A stretch of 34,016 nt of DNA from JBCCFW01 sp039029535 (GTDB lineage Bacteria; Acidobacteriota; JBCCFW01): assembly GCA_039029535.1 (NCBI GenBank), contig JBCCFW010000074.1, positions 1 to 34,016 on the forward strand, in the 5' to 3' direction. This document shows positions 18,001 to 25,912 of this stretch, one piece after another. The notes beneath the pieces are model-generated. The model worked only from the letters and a program-made list of their open reading frames with translations, did not search any database and was not told where the DNA came from. The position numbers were made by a program, and so were the translations under genes. Numbering within the stretch: position 1 is the stretch's first letter; every line of letters starts with the position of its first letter.

Positions 18001-21000
18001 CCGCGAGCGCATCGACGCGATCAACGCCCAGGGAGGTCTCATCATGCCCGCGGGCGCGACCTGTCCCGACGGCAGCGACCCCGTCGACGGCCGCTGTCGC
18101 TTGCGCGCCAAGACCATCCCGTTCTTCGGCGAGGGACCGCGCGGAGAGTGGCTCGGCGCGATGGCCACCATCCAGCGCTGGATGGCCGATCCCCTGGTCG
18201 ACGACTTCGGTGACGACCGCACGCTCCGCTCGGTCTTCACCCACGACCACCTCTCCCCCTCGACTCATCAGCAGACCGGGCTCTACGCCGGGCTACTCAT
18301 CGAGCCGGCCTGCTCGCAGTGGGTCGACTCGTGGACCGGTGAACCCATGGGCGGCAGTCAAGATCCGATGGACGCCGACGACTGCGACCCGTGGTCGGCC
18401 CGTCCCTTCGACGGCGGTCCCACGAGCTGGCGATCCAACGTCGTCTACCGGGACGGCGACGAGCTCACCGGCATGCGCGAGTTCGCCCTCGAGTACCAGG
18501 CGGTCGCTCACATGTATCCGGCCTCGACCACGATGTTCCCCGACCCCCTCGGGCTCGACGCCATCTGCCCGAGCTGCCCGGGTCCCAACATCGGCGCCGG
18601 CATCGGCAACAGTCACCTCGCCAACAAGTTCACCACCTCCGTGGGCTTTCCGACACCGGCGAACGCGCCCCCGGCCTCGGCGCCCAACGGTCCCTGGCCC
18701 CAGGCGGTCAGCTTCGGCGCCATGTACGGTGGCTACAACATCAACTACCGCAACGAGCCCATGCCCCTGCGGGTGACCGGCGCCGACGGCTCGCCTCCGC
18801 CGGCCGCCGGGGTCGTGCCAGAGAACCGCGACTACGGGCACGTCTACCGCTCGATCGAACGCGAGCTCGACCAGCTCAACGTGCAGCCGGACTGGTATCC
18901 GCCGCTCACCGGTGGTGTCGAGCCCTTCGATCCCTACACGCCGCTGCTGGAAGCCTACGCGGGTGATCCGATCCAGCTCCGCCTCCTCGTCGGCGCGCAC
19001 TTCAACGTGCACCCGTTCACGATTCGCGGCCTACCCTGGCTCTCCGAGCCCTCGCTGGCCAACTCCGGCTACCGCGCCACCCAGGCGACGAGCATCTCCG
19101 AGCACTTCGAGATCAACGTGAAGCTTCCCGACCGGCTCGGCACGGACGTCGTGGACTATCTCTACGAGACCAGCGCCGCCGGCATGCACCAGAACAAGGG
19201 GGCCTGGGGTCTCCTCCGCGCCTATCAGACAGAGCGTGACTTCCTCGCGCCGCTGCCGGGGACACCGCACTTCGAGGCCGACGAGCGCACGCAGCGGCCG
19301 CGGGGTCGGCGGGCCCGGGCGGAGCGCCGACGCGCCCGACGCGAGGCGAACCGTGAGGCCCGGAGACGTCAAGACGACGTGACCGAGCCTCAGACCTGCA
19401 GCTCGGAGTCGCTCGCTGGCGAGGACGGCTTCACCACTCAGCGCTACACGGTCTTCGCGATCGCCGCCGAGAGCTTCGTGGATGGCACGCCCTTGCCGTA
19501 CGACAGCTTCGCGAGCATCACGACCTTCGACACGTCCGACTCCAACCAGCCCATCGAGACCTACGAGACGGCGGTGGAGGCTCCCAATGGGCTCGTCTAC
19601 GTCCACGCCGAGGACGTCGAGCAGACCACGAACGGCTGGAAGCTGAAGGACGGTCTCGTGTTCGAGCCGCTGGTGCTACGGGCGGCCGCCGGTGACTGCA
19701 TCGAGGTCACGCTGGTCAATCACCTCGACCCGAAGGCGGCCGCGTTCGTCACCGACAATCCGACCGCGAAGATCCGGCAGAACCCGATGACCGCGCCGGA
19801 GGAGTGCAACGACACGACCTATCGTGAGCTGCTCGCGCAGGTCGAGTCCGGAACCGATCTCGACGCTCTCGACGGCTTCGCCGAAGCCTGTGCCGGCGGC
19901 TACCGGGCGTCGAGCGACGTGGGTCTCCACGCTCAGCTCGTCGCCCTGGATCAGGCGAGCTCGGCCGGCTACGACGCCGGCCGCAACGCGACCCAGACCG
20001 CTGGCCCGGGCGAGCAGGTCACCCATCAGTGGTACGCCGGCCACGTCATCGACGAGAACGGCCGGCGTCGCTGGCAGCCGGTGGAGTTCGGCTCCGCCAA
20101 CCTGCTCAGCAGCGACCCTCTCTACCACCACACGAAGGGCCTGTTCGGCGGCCTCGTCATCGAGCCGCAGGGCTCGAGCTGGATCACCGACGCCAACACC
20201 CGCCTGACGGCCACCGTCCACGAGGCTGACGGCAGCTCGTTCCGCGAAGGCGTCTTGATGTTCAACGACGACGTCGAGCTCTACTTCCAGGACGCTGACG
20301 GCGATTACCAGCCGGTCAACATCGTCAGCCTGCCTGGCGCCTCGGGCCAGGTGGCGGCGGTGAACTACGGCATCGAGTACCCGGCCCTCCGCAGCGCCCC
20401 GCCGGGCACGCCCGAGATCACCCTCAACCCGAATCCGAGCACGACGAGCTTCTACGGCACGCTCTGGTTCCCCATCGGCCTGCCCGACCTCGTCAACCAG
20501 ACCTGCTGGCTGTCGTCCACGCAGGAGGGCCGCGACCCGGCGACGACCTTGCTCACCGCCCACGCCGGTGACCGCATGAGGATCCGCCTGCTCCATCCCC
20601 AGGGTGACTTCACGCCGCAGACCTTCGTGCTGCACGGTCACGGCTGGCAGCAACAGCCCTACGAGCCGGTCGACGACCTGCCGCCCGGCAGCGGCGGCTT
20701 CGCGGGACCGGGCCCCGTGCCGCAGGTCCTCGGCGCGAACCCGACCTCGCAGTGGCGCGGCGCCACCGGGAGCCTCGGATCGACCTGTCACTCCGACGTG
20801 GTGCTCGAGCCGGTCGGTGACGGTCAGGGCGGGACACGACACAACGGCGCGGGCGGCAGCCAGGCGGTGCCGGGCGACTACCTCTACCGCACGTTCATGG
20901 GCAACGGCTTCGGCGGTGGCGCGTGGGGACTGTTCCGCGTCGGCCCGGCGGTGGAGCCCGATGAGAAGCGCGACATCCTCGCGGTGCTTCAAGCGCTGAG

Positions 21001-21319
21001 CCAGGGTGACGGCACGGTCACGGTGACGGGCTCGGCGACGTCCATCCTCGGCTCCACCCCGGACGAGCCGCGCTTCACCAGCGAGATCGCCCTCTTCACC
21101 GCGACCGACGGCACCTGCACCGACCAGCAGCTCGGCACCGTGAGCCTCGACGCTCCCACCGGTCCGGTGGCGAGCTGGACGTGGACCGGCACGGTCGACT
21201 CGAGCATCGAGGAGGTCTGCGCAGTGTCGGTTCAGGGTCGCGGTCGAGCGACGGCGCCCGTTCTCGATGAGATCCCCTGCCCCGGTCTCTCCGGGCTGTC
21301 GCTGGGAGGTCAGCAATGA
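15062..21319 (+). CDS. Giant secreted multicopper oxidase (2085 residues), Mn-oxidase-like size
   Basis: ATG 15062 follows AAGGAG; residues 1-21 are a signal peptide ending AQA. The first ~1400 residues form a multi-cupredoxin oxidase with all copper motifs: HVHHQHAHQWLH (about 531-542), the type 1 motif HCHFYPHFAAGM (about 585-596), HIHLVKFD (about 950) and HDHLSPSTHQQTGLY (about 1060). An Arg-rich linker (about 1407-1440) leads to a second cupredoxin region with DPLYHHTKGLFGGLVIEP and LHGHGWQQQPYEP. Its closing motif YRTFMGNGFGGGAWGLF lacks the HCH triad, so only one complete type 1 site is seen. Ordinary MCOs have 500-600 residues; sizes above 1000 occur in MnxG/McoA-type Mn(II) oxidases. 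Mn, Fe or another metal substrate is plausible, but sequence cannot decide. The stop overlaps the next gene. Confidence 0.9.
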   Translation: MRFLLVTSLLLLLTSPLPAQAQSCTLDLDPEACPNVVTADVVALDQVITVNRAGSQMAGGMTYALRSDVVSTDDGDDSLQPGEVTLRSDKRPRPIVLRVNEGDCLRIDFQNLLAKFLSPSQLVATRNAGVHVKGMSLVAACAEDESCVEAGQQDCPLTPVEAIQADGSFVGANVSSLAAPGERRTYVLKAEQEGGYLLTSTAANFGLIYGSGQITAGLHGAVHVEPPGATYLRSQVTREQLHAASKKCPDEPDGICRSELGHPILDYDARDENGQPILKMVDEQGNTVHTDLTAIIAYQNDDGTVGDFPYLPDNPLCFSVPAAVQDEDPSARCTQPFREITTIYFEPLAAVTQAFPCVTSTTSLNAQPATVDSSIGTTTITTPPSSDDDGSETYDVTVFYPGGTESDCPNEYGITPWLGDAFSAQTALDSFGINYGVDGLGARLLSNRLRVGPQADCIGCKFEEFFLTSWANGDPAQISSMPNNVQPIGGGSGAAADAQVYYPDDPSNVYHSYIRDHVKYRIHNAGSAAPHVHHQHAHQWLHAPNADESHYLDSQTITVGTSYTLEMVYDGSGNRNETVGDSIFHCHFYPHFAAGMWSLWRVHDVFEEGTELDDDGRPLSSWACPDDDDDDCRLDQPVRALPDGEMTRGTPIPALVPLPGRPMAPMPAAVALTPDGKRALTLVEQEDGSWESLGNDEPLDPDEARDIGNPGYPFFVASVAGQRPARPPLDVASMSVPDEDEPVLLDGGLPRHVMDGVPTVAAQADPPTGCTPEDPDNTYRECHTRFDFSKILLKTDALQLAEEGEAAERLAMLWHGGLYSGGRVPTCTPDGKCDGVFFRLNGAPPCSGAPFADPCTEEDGWTGGTRHYKAAAIQADVVFNKDGWHYPQQRLLSLWEDVEPTLDGERAPEPLFFRANSGECVEFWHANLIPSVYALDDFQVRTPTDVIGQHIHLVKFDVTSSDGAANGYNYEDATLSPDEVRERIDAINAQGGLIMPAGATCPDGSDPVDGRCRLRAKTIPFFGEGPRGEWLGAMATIQRWMADPLVDDFGDDRTLRSVFTHDHLSPSTHQQTGLYAGLLIEPACSQWVDSWTGEPMGGSQDPMDADDCDPWSARPFDGGPTSWRSNVVYRDGDELTGMREFALEYQAVAHMYPASTTMFPDPLGLDAICPSCPGPNIGAGIGNSHLANKFTTSVGFPTPANAPPASAPNGPWPQAVSFGAMYGGYNINYRNEPMPLRVTGADGSPPPAAGVVPENRDYGHVYRSIERELDQLNVQPDWYPPLTGGVEPFDPYTPLLEAYAGDPIQLRLLVGAHFNVHPFTIRGLPWLSEPSLANSGYRATQATSISEHFEINVKLPDRLGTDVVDYLYETSAAGMHQNKGAWGLLRAYQTERDFLAPLPGTPHFEADERTQRPRGRRARAERRRARREANREARRRQDDVTEPQTCSSESLAGEDGFTTQRYTVFAIAAESFVDGTPLPYDSFASITTFDTSDSNQPIETYETAVEAPNGLVYVHAEDVEQTTNGWKLKDGLVFEPLVLRAAAGDCIEVTLVNHLDPKAAAFVTDNPTAKIRQNPMTAPEECNDTTYRELLAQVESGTDLDALDGFAEACAGGYRASSDVGLHAQLVALDQASSAGYDAGRNATQTAGPGEQVTHQWYAGHVIDENGRRRWQPVEFGSANLLSSDPLYHHTKGLFGGLVIEPQGSSWITDANTRLTATVHEADGSSFREGVLMFNDDVELYFQDADGDYQPVNIVSLPGASGQVAAVNYGIEYPALRSAPPGTPEITLNPNPSTTSFYGTLWFPIGLPDLVNQTCWLSSTQEGRDPATTLLTAHAGDRMRIRLLHPQGDFTPQTFVLHGHGWQQQPYEPVDDLPPGSGGFAGPGPVPQVLGANPTSQWRGATGSLGSTCHSDVVLEPVGDGQGGTRHNGAGGSQAVPGDYLYRTFMGNGFGGGAWGLFRVGPAVEPDEKRDILAVLQALSQGDGTVTVTGSATSILGSTPDEPRFTSEIALFTATDGTCTDQQLGTVSLDAPTGPVASWTWTGTVDSSIEEVCAVSVQGRGRATAPVLDEIPCPGLSGLSLGGQQ

Positions 21320-23220
21320 CTCACCGACTCCTCGCGCTCTTCGTCCTCCTGTCGACCGCCGCGCTTCCCTCGACCACGAGCGCGGAAAGCCCCGCCCGTC
21401 ATCACGCCGAGATCGACGGCATCGCCGTGGACGTGTCGCTCCAGCCGGTGACCGCCGCGTCGGCGCCGCGACCGGATGATCCGCTTCGCGTCGGCGACGT
21501 CGTTCGGCTGCGGGTCGAGCTTCACGACACGGCGTCGGAGAGCCCGCTCGCCGGTGCCTGGCCCGCGGCCTGGCTCGACTGGCTCCCGCCCGGCGAGGCC
21601 AGCTCGGCCACCGAGGCCCCTGCTTGCGTCGACAAGGTCGAGGAGCTCATCGCGGGCAGCTTGCTCAGTCAGGCCACGGTCGACTTCAACGTGTTTCACG
21701 TCGTCGCTCTCAACGACGACGCCACGCTCACGGTCCTCGACCCCCGCTTCGGCTTCGGCGGCAGCCGTCTCCTCGCGCTAGTCGAGCTGGCCAGCCCTGG
21801 TGAGGACTGGGCTCTGCTCGATCGCTGGGGCCGATTGTTCGTGTCTCAGCCCGAGGCCGGTCGGATCGCGGTGGTGCGCACCGACGACTGGACGGTCGAG
21901 CGTCAGCTCGGTGAGAGCGAGACGCTCCAAGCTCCTCGCCGCGTCGCCTTGCAACCCGATGGCGAGCGCCTCTGGGTCGTGGAGGACGGTGGGCTCGTCG
22001 TCTACGACACCGAGACCCTGAAGGCAGTCGCGCGAGTCGAGCTGACCGGACGTCCCGAGGAGCTGGCCTGGAGCGGAGACGGTGACCAGGTCTTCGTCAC
22101 CCTGCGCGAGGCCGACGCGGTGGCGGTGCTCGATGCTCACCGGCCACGGCTGAGCCGCATCGTGGCGACTGGTGACGCGCCGTCTGCGCTCGCCTGGTCG
22201 TCTCGAGCCGAGGCCCTCTACGTGGCCCACGAGGGCGACGGCACCATCGTCGTGCTCGACGCGGAGAGCCCCGAAGTGCTCGCTCGCATGCAGGCCGAGC
22301 CCGGACTCACGGCCCTGCGCTTCGCACCCGGCGAGCGCTTCGCCCTCGTGCTCAACCCCGACCACGACCTGCTGCACGTCGTCGACGTAGCCTGGGATCG
22401 CATCGTTCAGTCAGGTCCGATGGCCGGTGGTCCGGACCAGGTCACGTTCACCGACACGCTGGCCTACGTGCGACATCGCGACAGCGACACCGTGCTCATG
22501 CTCCCGCTCGATCTCATCGGACGTGAAGGCGAGCCGTTTCAGGCAGTGGACTTCACCGGGGGCAAGGCGCCCTTCGGTGCCGGGACGCCGAGCCTCGCCG
22601 CCGGCATGGTGCGCGCTCCCGGGGCGAACGCGATGGTCATCGGCAACCCGGCCGACGAGGTCATCTACTACTACGTGGAGGGAATGGCCGCCCCGATGGG
22701 CGAGCTCGCCAACCACGACCGTCAGCCACGGGCCGTGCTGGTCGCGGACCGCAGCCTGCGCGAGCGGCGGCCGGGCGTCTACGAGACCACGGCCCGGCTC
22801 GAGCGCGCCGGGAGTCACGACCTCGCGGTCTTTCTCGACGCACCGCGGCTGGTCCACTGCTTCCGCATCGAGGTCGCAGAGGCTCCAGAGGCCGAGCGGA
22901 CACAACCTCCGCCTCGGGTTCGCTTCTTGCCGAAGTCGTCGGGTGGCCGTGAGCACGATGGCCTGACGTTGACCGTTCTCGTCGAGGAGGGAGTGACGGG
23001 GACGCCCATCGTCGGCATCGACGATCTCACCCTGCTGCTCTTCCAGCCGGCCGGCGCCTGGCAGCGGCGGGAACGGGCTGAGGAAGTCGGTGACGGCATT
23101 TATCGCGCGTCATTCGCCATGCCCGGGCTCGGTCCGAGCCTGCTCTTCGCCGAGTCTCCGTCTCGGGACATCTCGATCACGCGACGGGTGGCGGCCTTCG
23201 GCCTGAGGGAGGGGCCATGA
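21316..23220 (+). CDS. Secreted beta-propeller (YVTN/NHL-like) protein of the oxidase operon
   Basis: This 634-residue protein's ATG overlaps the oxidase stop (ATGA). It has a signal peptide (LLALFVLLSTAALPSTTSA). Residues about 20-130 form a beta domain containing RVGDVVRLRVEL, like YtkA/FixH-type folds. Residues about 150-420 are repeated short beta blades of the YVTN type, such as RVALQPDGERLWVVEDGGLV then VYDTETLKAVARVEL, and SALAWSSRAEALYVAHEGDG then TIVVLDAE. The C-terminal 200 residues are a further beta domain (GVYETTARLERAGSHDLAVF). It lacks obvious haem or copper motifs. It may be a scaffold or a partner that couples oxidase and cytochrome. Coupled translation supports a joint role. 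Confidence 0.82.
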   Translation: MTHRLLALFVLLSTAALPSTTSAESPARHHAEIDGIAVDVSLQPVTAASAPRPDDPLRVGDVVRLRVELHDTASESPLAGAWPAAWLDWLPPGEASSATEAPACVDKVEELIAGSLLSQATVDFNVFHVVALNDDATLTVLDPRFGFGGSRLLALVELASPGEDWALLDRWGRLFVSQPEAGRIAVVRTDDWTVERQLGESETLQAPRRVALQPDGERLWVVEDGGLVVYDTETLKAVARVELTGRPEELAWSGDGDQVFVTLREADAVAVLDAHRPRLSRIVATGDAPSALAWSSRAEALYVAHEGDGTIVVLDAESPEVLARMQAEPGLTALRFAPGERFALVLNPDHDLLHVVDVAWDRIVQSGPMAGGPDQVTFTDTLAYVRHRDSDTVLMLPLDLIGREGEPFQAVDFTGGKAPFGAGTPSLAAGMVRAPGANAMVIGNPADEVIYYYVEGMAAPMGELANHDRQPRAVLVADRSLRERRPGVYETTARLERAGSHDLAVFLDAPRLVHCFRIEVAEAPEAERTQPPPRVRFLPKSSGGREHDGLTLTVLVEEGVTGTPIVGIDDLTLLLFQPAGAWQRRERAEEVGDGIYRASFAMPGLGPSLLFAESPSRDISITRRVAAFGLREGP

Positions 23221-24080
23221 GCACCGGCTGGCTCACGGCAGTGATGCTCCTGGTCACGTCCCCGTTGCTCGGCTCGGACATGTCGGGGCTCGAGCTCGGT
23301 CGTCGGCTCTACCACGAGGGTCTCGGCGTGGATGGACGTCCAGTGATCGCGACTCTGGTCAGTCCGGGTGCCGCTGGCGACGGTGTCCCGGTCCCCGGAA
23401 CGGCGATGACCTGTGCCCGCTGCCACGGTGCTGACGGCCGCGGGCTGCCCGAAGGCGGGGTCACGCCCAGCAACCTGACCTGGCGGTCGTTGACGCGTCC
23501 CTATCAGGTGACGCACCCGAGCGGACGACGTCATGGTCCGTACGACCCGGACGCGCTGCGACGTGCGGTGACGGAGGGTGTCGATCCGGCAGGGAACCCG
23601 CTGCACGTGGCCATGCCTCGCTTCGAGCTGACGGACACCGACCTCGACGCGTTGCAGGCCTACCTGGTCCACCTGGGACCGGCGGCCGAGCCGGGAGTTC
23701 ATCGCGATCGCATCATCCTGGCTGCGTGGATTCCAGCGACAGCATCGCAGGCTTCCGAGCTGCGCTCGTCGATCGAGCATTGGGCAGCGGACGTGAACGA
23801 TCGCGGCGGCCTCTATCGACGCCAGGTCGAGCTTCGCTTCGTGACGGCTCCCGACTTCGCGCAGGCGATCGACCCCGGTGAGGTCTTCGCCGTGCTCGCC
23901 CCCGTCACCGACCCGGCTCTCGTCGACTGGGGTCGGTCGGTCGGTCTCCCGGTCGTGATGGCGGCGGAGGGTTCGGACGGGCTCGTTCGACGGACGGGCC
24001 GTGCTCTCTCGAGGCTGAGAAGCAACCTCGAACAGGCCGGACGCCGACTCACGCGTGCCACGCTCTTGGCACCACCATGA
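23217..24080 (+). CDS. c-type cytochrome fused to a partial periplasmic-binding-like domain
   Basis: This encodes 287 residues; its ATG overlaps the propeller stop (ATGA). The N-terminus is a signal peptide (MSTGWLTAVMLLVTSPLLGS). A class I cytochrome c domain (about 25-160) has haem motif CARCH at Cys66-Cys69-His70 and a distal Met in AMPRFELTDTDLDALQAYL. From about residue 165 (RIILAAWIPATASQ, then IEHWAADVNDRGGLYRRQVE) the protein resembles the first lobe of type I periplasmic ligand-binding proteins. It ends after about 120 such residues, less than half of a normal domain, with no sign of a continuing frame. The cytochrome is the likely electron acceptor of the multicopper oxidase. The purpose of the short lobe is unknown. 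Confidence 0.85.
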   Translation: MSTGWLTAVMLLVTSPLLGSDMSGLELGRRLYHEGLGVDGRPVIATLVSPGAAGDGVPVPGTAMTCARCHGADGRGLPEGGVTPSNLTWRSLTRPYQVTHPSGRRHGPYDPDALRRAVTEGVDPAGNPLHVAMPRFELTDTDLDALQAYLVHLGPAAEPGVHRDRIILAAWIPATASQASELRSSIEHWAADVNDRGGLYRRQVELRFVTAPDFAQAIDPGEVFAVLAPVTDPALVDWGRSVGLPVVMAAEGSDGLVRRTGRALSRLRSNLEQAGRRLTRATLLAPP

Positions 24081-24221
24081 GAACGAGAGCCCCTCAGAGA
24101 ATGAACCGCGTGTTCAAGCAACTCACCAGCTTGGCGCGACGCAAGCGTCGGCGAACGTAGACTCGGTTCGAGCTTGGCCGTGAAGGGCCGCCGCCCCCGA
24201 CTGCCAGGTGAGGGACCTGTC

Positions 24222-25073
24222 ATGGGCTACGACCAACCCGACCACGAAGCGATCGTTCGCCAGGACGACCAGGCTTACGACGTCGATGAGCTCCTGTCCG
24301 GCCAACCGTATCCGGAGCTCGAGGAGCTCTCGCGCCACGCCCGGCTCAGCTACAACGTGTACTGCACGAAGCCTGGGCAGCTCCTGTCGATCCCGGGTTG
24401 GTCTCGACGGAAGGACTGCGAGGTCGAGCCGCAGCGACGAAAATGGACCTACAACGTGAGCGGTCTTCACTACGAGGTCTGGGCCAGCGATGACGGTCAC
24501 CGTGCTGCCATCGTCTACCGCGGCACGAACCCGGACGAGGCCGGCGACTGGTTTGCCAACGCTCGCTGGGCGACCCGATTCATCCCACGGGTCCAGGATC
24601 AGTACCTCCAGGCAGCGTCCGTCCTCGATCAGGTCCTCGCCAAGATCAAGGAGAGCTGTGGCGAGTCGGTCCGCATCACGGTCGCCGGCCACTCGTTGGG
24701 CGGAGGCCTCGCACAGCATGCTGCTTACCGCTCCACGGAGCTGAACACCGTGTACGCCTTCCACCCGTCTCCGGTCACCGGGTACTACAGCGTCCCACGC
24801 GCTCAGCGGGATCGGGCCCGACGCGGGACTCGCATCTTCCGCATGCACGAACGCGGCGAGGTCTTGACTTACCCGCGCCTCATCACCAAGGCAACTCAGC
24901 GCATCCAGCCACGCCCCAATCGAGACCCGCTGGTCGTCGAGATCCGCTTCAAGTTCCAGTCGGAGGGACACCTCATCGAGCTTCACGACATGAAGAGCTT
25001 TGCCCTCGAGGTCAGCCGGAGACAGACCGAGGCCCTCGGCGAACACCACGCGAACGCCATGCCAGAGGGTTGA
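24222..25073 (+). CDS. Class 3 lipase-like alpha/beta hydrolase
   Basis: This is a 283-residue protein starting at ATG 24222, with GGTGAGGGA about 8 nt upstream. It has no signal peptide. The core motif is VRITVAGHSLGGGLAQHAAY with nucleophile Ser158, preceded by the usual AAIVYRGTNPDEAGDW oxyanion region, both typical of lipase class 3 (Mbeg1/DUF2974-like) proteins. A C-terminal His in HLIELHDMKSF is a candidate catalytic base. The catalytic acid is unclear (Glu/Asp near MHERGEVLTYP). It converges on immunity-type genes, and lipases of this type occur as secreted effectors. However, no secretion tag is seen, so an effector role is only a suggestion. It follows the oxidase operon by 141 bp with no clear signals. 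Confidence 0.82.
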   Translation: MGYDQPDHEAIVRQDDQAYDVDELLSGQPYPELEELSRHARLSYNVYCTKPGQLLSIPGWSRRKDCEVEPQRRKWTYNVSGLHYEVWASDDGHRAAIVYRGTNPDEAGDWFANARWATRFIPRVQDQYLQAASVLDQVLAKIKESCGESVRITVAGHSLGGGLAQHAAYRSTELNTVYAFHPSPVTGYYSVPRAQRDRARRGTRIFRMHERGEVLTYPRLITKATQRIQPRPNRDPLVVEIRFKFQSEGHLIELHDMKSFALEVSRRQTEALGEHHANAMPEG

Positions 25074-25097
25074 CGTCCGCCTGTCCTCAGCTGTCGC

Positions 25098-25406
25098 TCA
25101 GTCGTCGCGCTCTCTCGCTCGCAGCTCGGCCTCGCTGATCACGGCGCCATTCCGAACGTCAGCCATGACACAGCCGAGCTCACGCTGGAGGAGCAGCGCG
25201 AGCTCCTCCGAGCCGTGGTTCCTCTCCCTCAATGAGAGCCAGGGCAAGACGAGCACTCCCCGAGGATCGAGGCACTTCGAGATCGTCTCCTCATCGACGT
25301 GCCCCGTGAGCTCGTCACGCGACAGTGGGCGGATGACCACGAGCTGGCAACGACGCGCGGCACCCTCGTCGATGTGGCCGACGGTCAGGCGATGGATGAG
25401 AGACAT
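25098..25406 (-). CDS. Hypothetical protein next to lipase-like gene
   Basis: This encodes 102 residues from ATG 25406, with no clear ribosome site. The reading has an alternating beta/alpha pattern (CQLVVIRPLSRDELTGHVDE, GVLVLPWLSLRERNHGSEEL). The C-terminal helix is highly charged (ISEAELRARERDD). I do not recognise the family. It ends 24 bp from the end of the lipase-like gene and is followed upstream by a SMI1/KNR4 gene on the same strand. Size and position fit a small immunity-type protein, but that is context only. The frame is open and codon use matches neighbours. Confidence 0.5.
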   Translation of the reverse strand: MSLIHRLTVGHIDEGAARRCQLVVIRPLSRDELTGHVDEETISKCLDPRGVLVLPWLSLRERNHGSEELALLLQRELGCVMADVRNGAVISEAELRARERDD

Positions 25407-25444
25407 CAGCTGCGTTTCAAACGAATGAGGGGAGCCTGGCCGAG

Positions 25445-25828
25445 CTAGTCATCGCCGCCCTTCAGACGCTTCTCCAAGAAGTCACGAAAGGTGCCTTCTT
25501 CAGGCTCGCCTCGCCCCCTTGGGTCGAACTCGATCAGCCCGCCCTTTCCATCAAACGCCATGCAGTACCCCTGCATGTCATCGCCGAAGAGCAGGGAGCC
25601 GCTCGGACCCTGCCAGTCCGGGTAGACGAAGCCTGGGTCTTCCGGACCGCTGTAGAACATGAAGCTCCAACCCACTCCGAGCTCTCCCCAGCCAACCTCC
25701 TCGAGGAAGGCCACGTAGTCCGCCGGAACGCCGGGCTGGCTCCGAAGCTCGCGGAGCTCTTCCTCAGACGCCTTGGTGAAGTCGGCGAACGCCGTGTCGC
25801 CGTATCTCTCGAGCAAGCTCTCGTACAC
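25445..25828 (-). CDS. SMI1/KNR4 (SUKH) family protein, probable immunity protein
   Basis: This encodes 127 residues from GTG 25828, supported by GGGGAGG 6-7 nt upstream. It is a soluble SUKH-fold protein. The order of motifs is typical: an early helix (ASEEELRELRSQPGVPADYV), then the hallmark FLEEVGWGEL, a strand region (FYSGPEDPGFVYP), LLFGDDMQGYCMAFD and a late GLIEFDPRG with the closing helix FRDFLEKRL. Members of this family neutralise polymorphic toxins in bacteria. The remnant at 12406-12607 belongs to the same family, so the window holds one intact and one decayed SUKH gene. No cognate toxin is visible, although the adjacent lipase-like protein is the only enzyme nearby. Confidence 0.8.
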   Translation of the reverse strand: MYESLLERYGDTAFADFTKASEEELRELRSQPGVPADYVAFLEEVGWGELGVGWSFMFYSGPEDPGFVYPDWQGPSGSLLFGDDMQGYCMAFDGKGGLIEFDPRGRGEPEEGTFRDFLEKRLKGGDD

Positions 25829-25912
25829 TGCCGCCTCCCCTCTCGAACCTCATACGGTCCGACGCGCCCGAGCATGCCAGAGGAGCCTGCGCGCGACTCC
25901 CACCACGCTCGC

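Noticed and set aside
19676..21316. Minus-strand open frame of 546 codons
   Set aside because: It is antisense to the cupredoxin C-terminal region of the oxidase, with no supporting signals.
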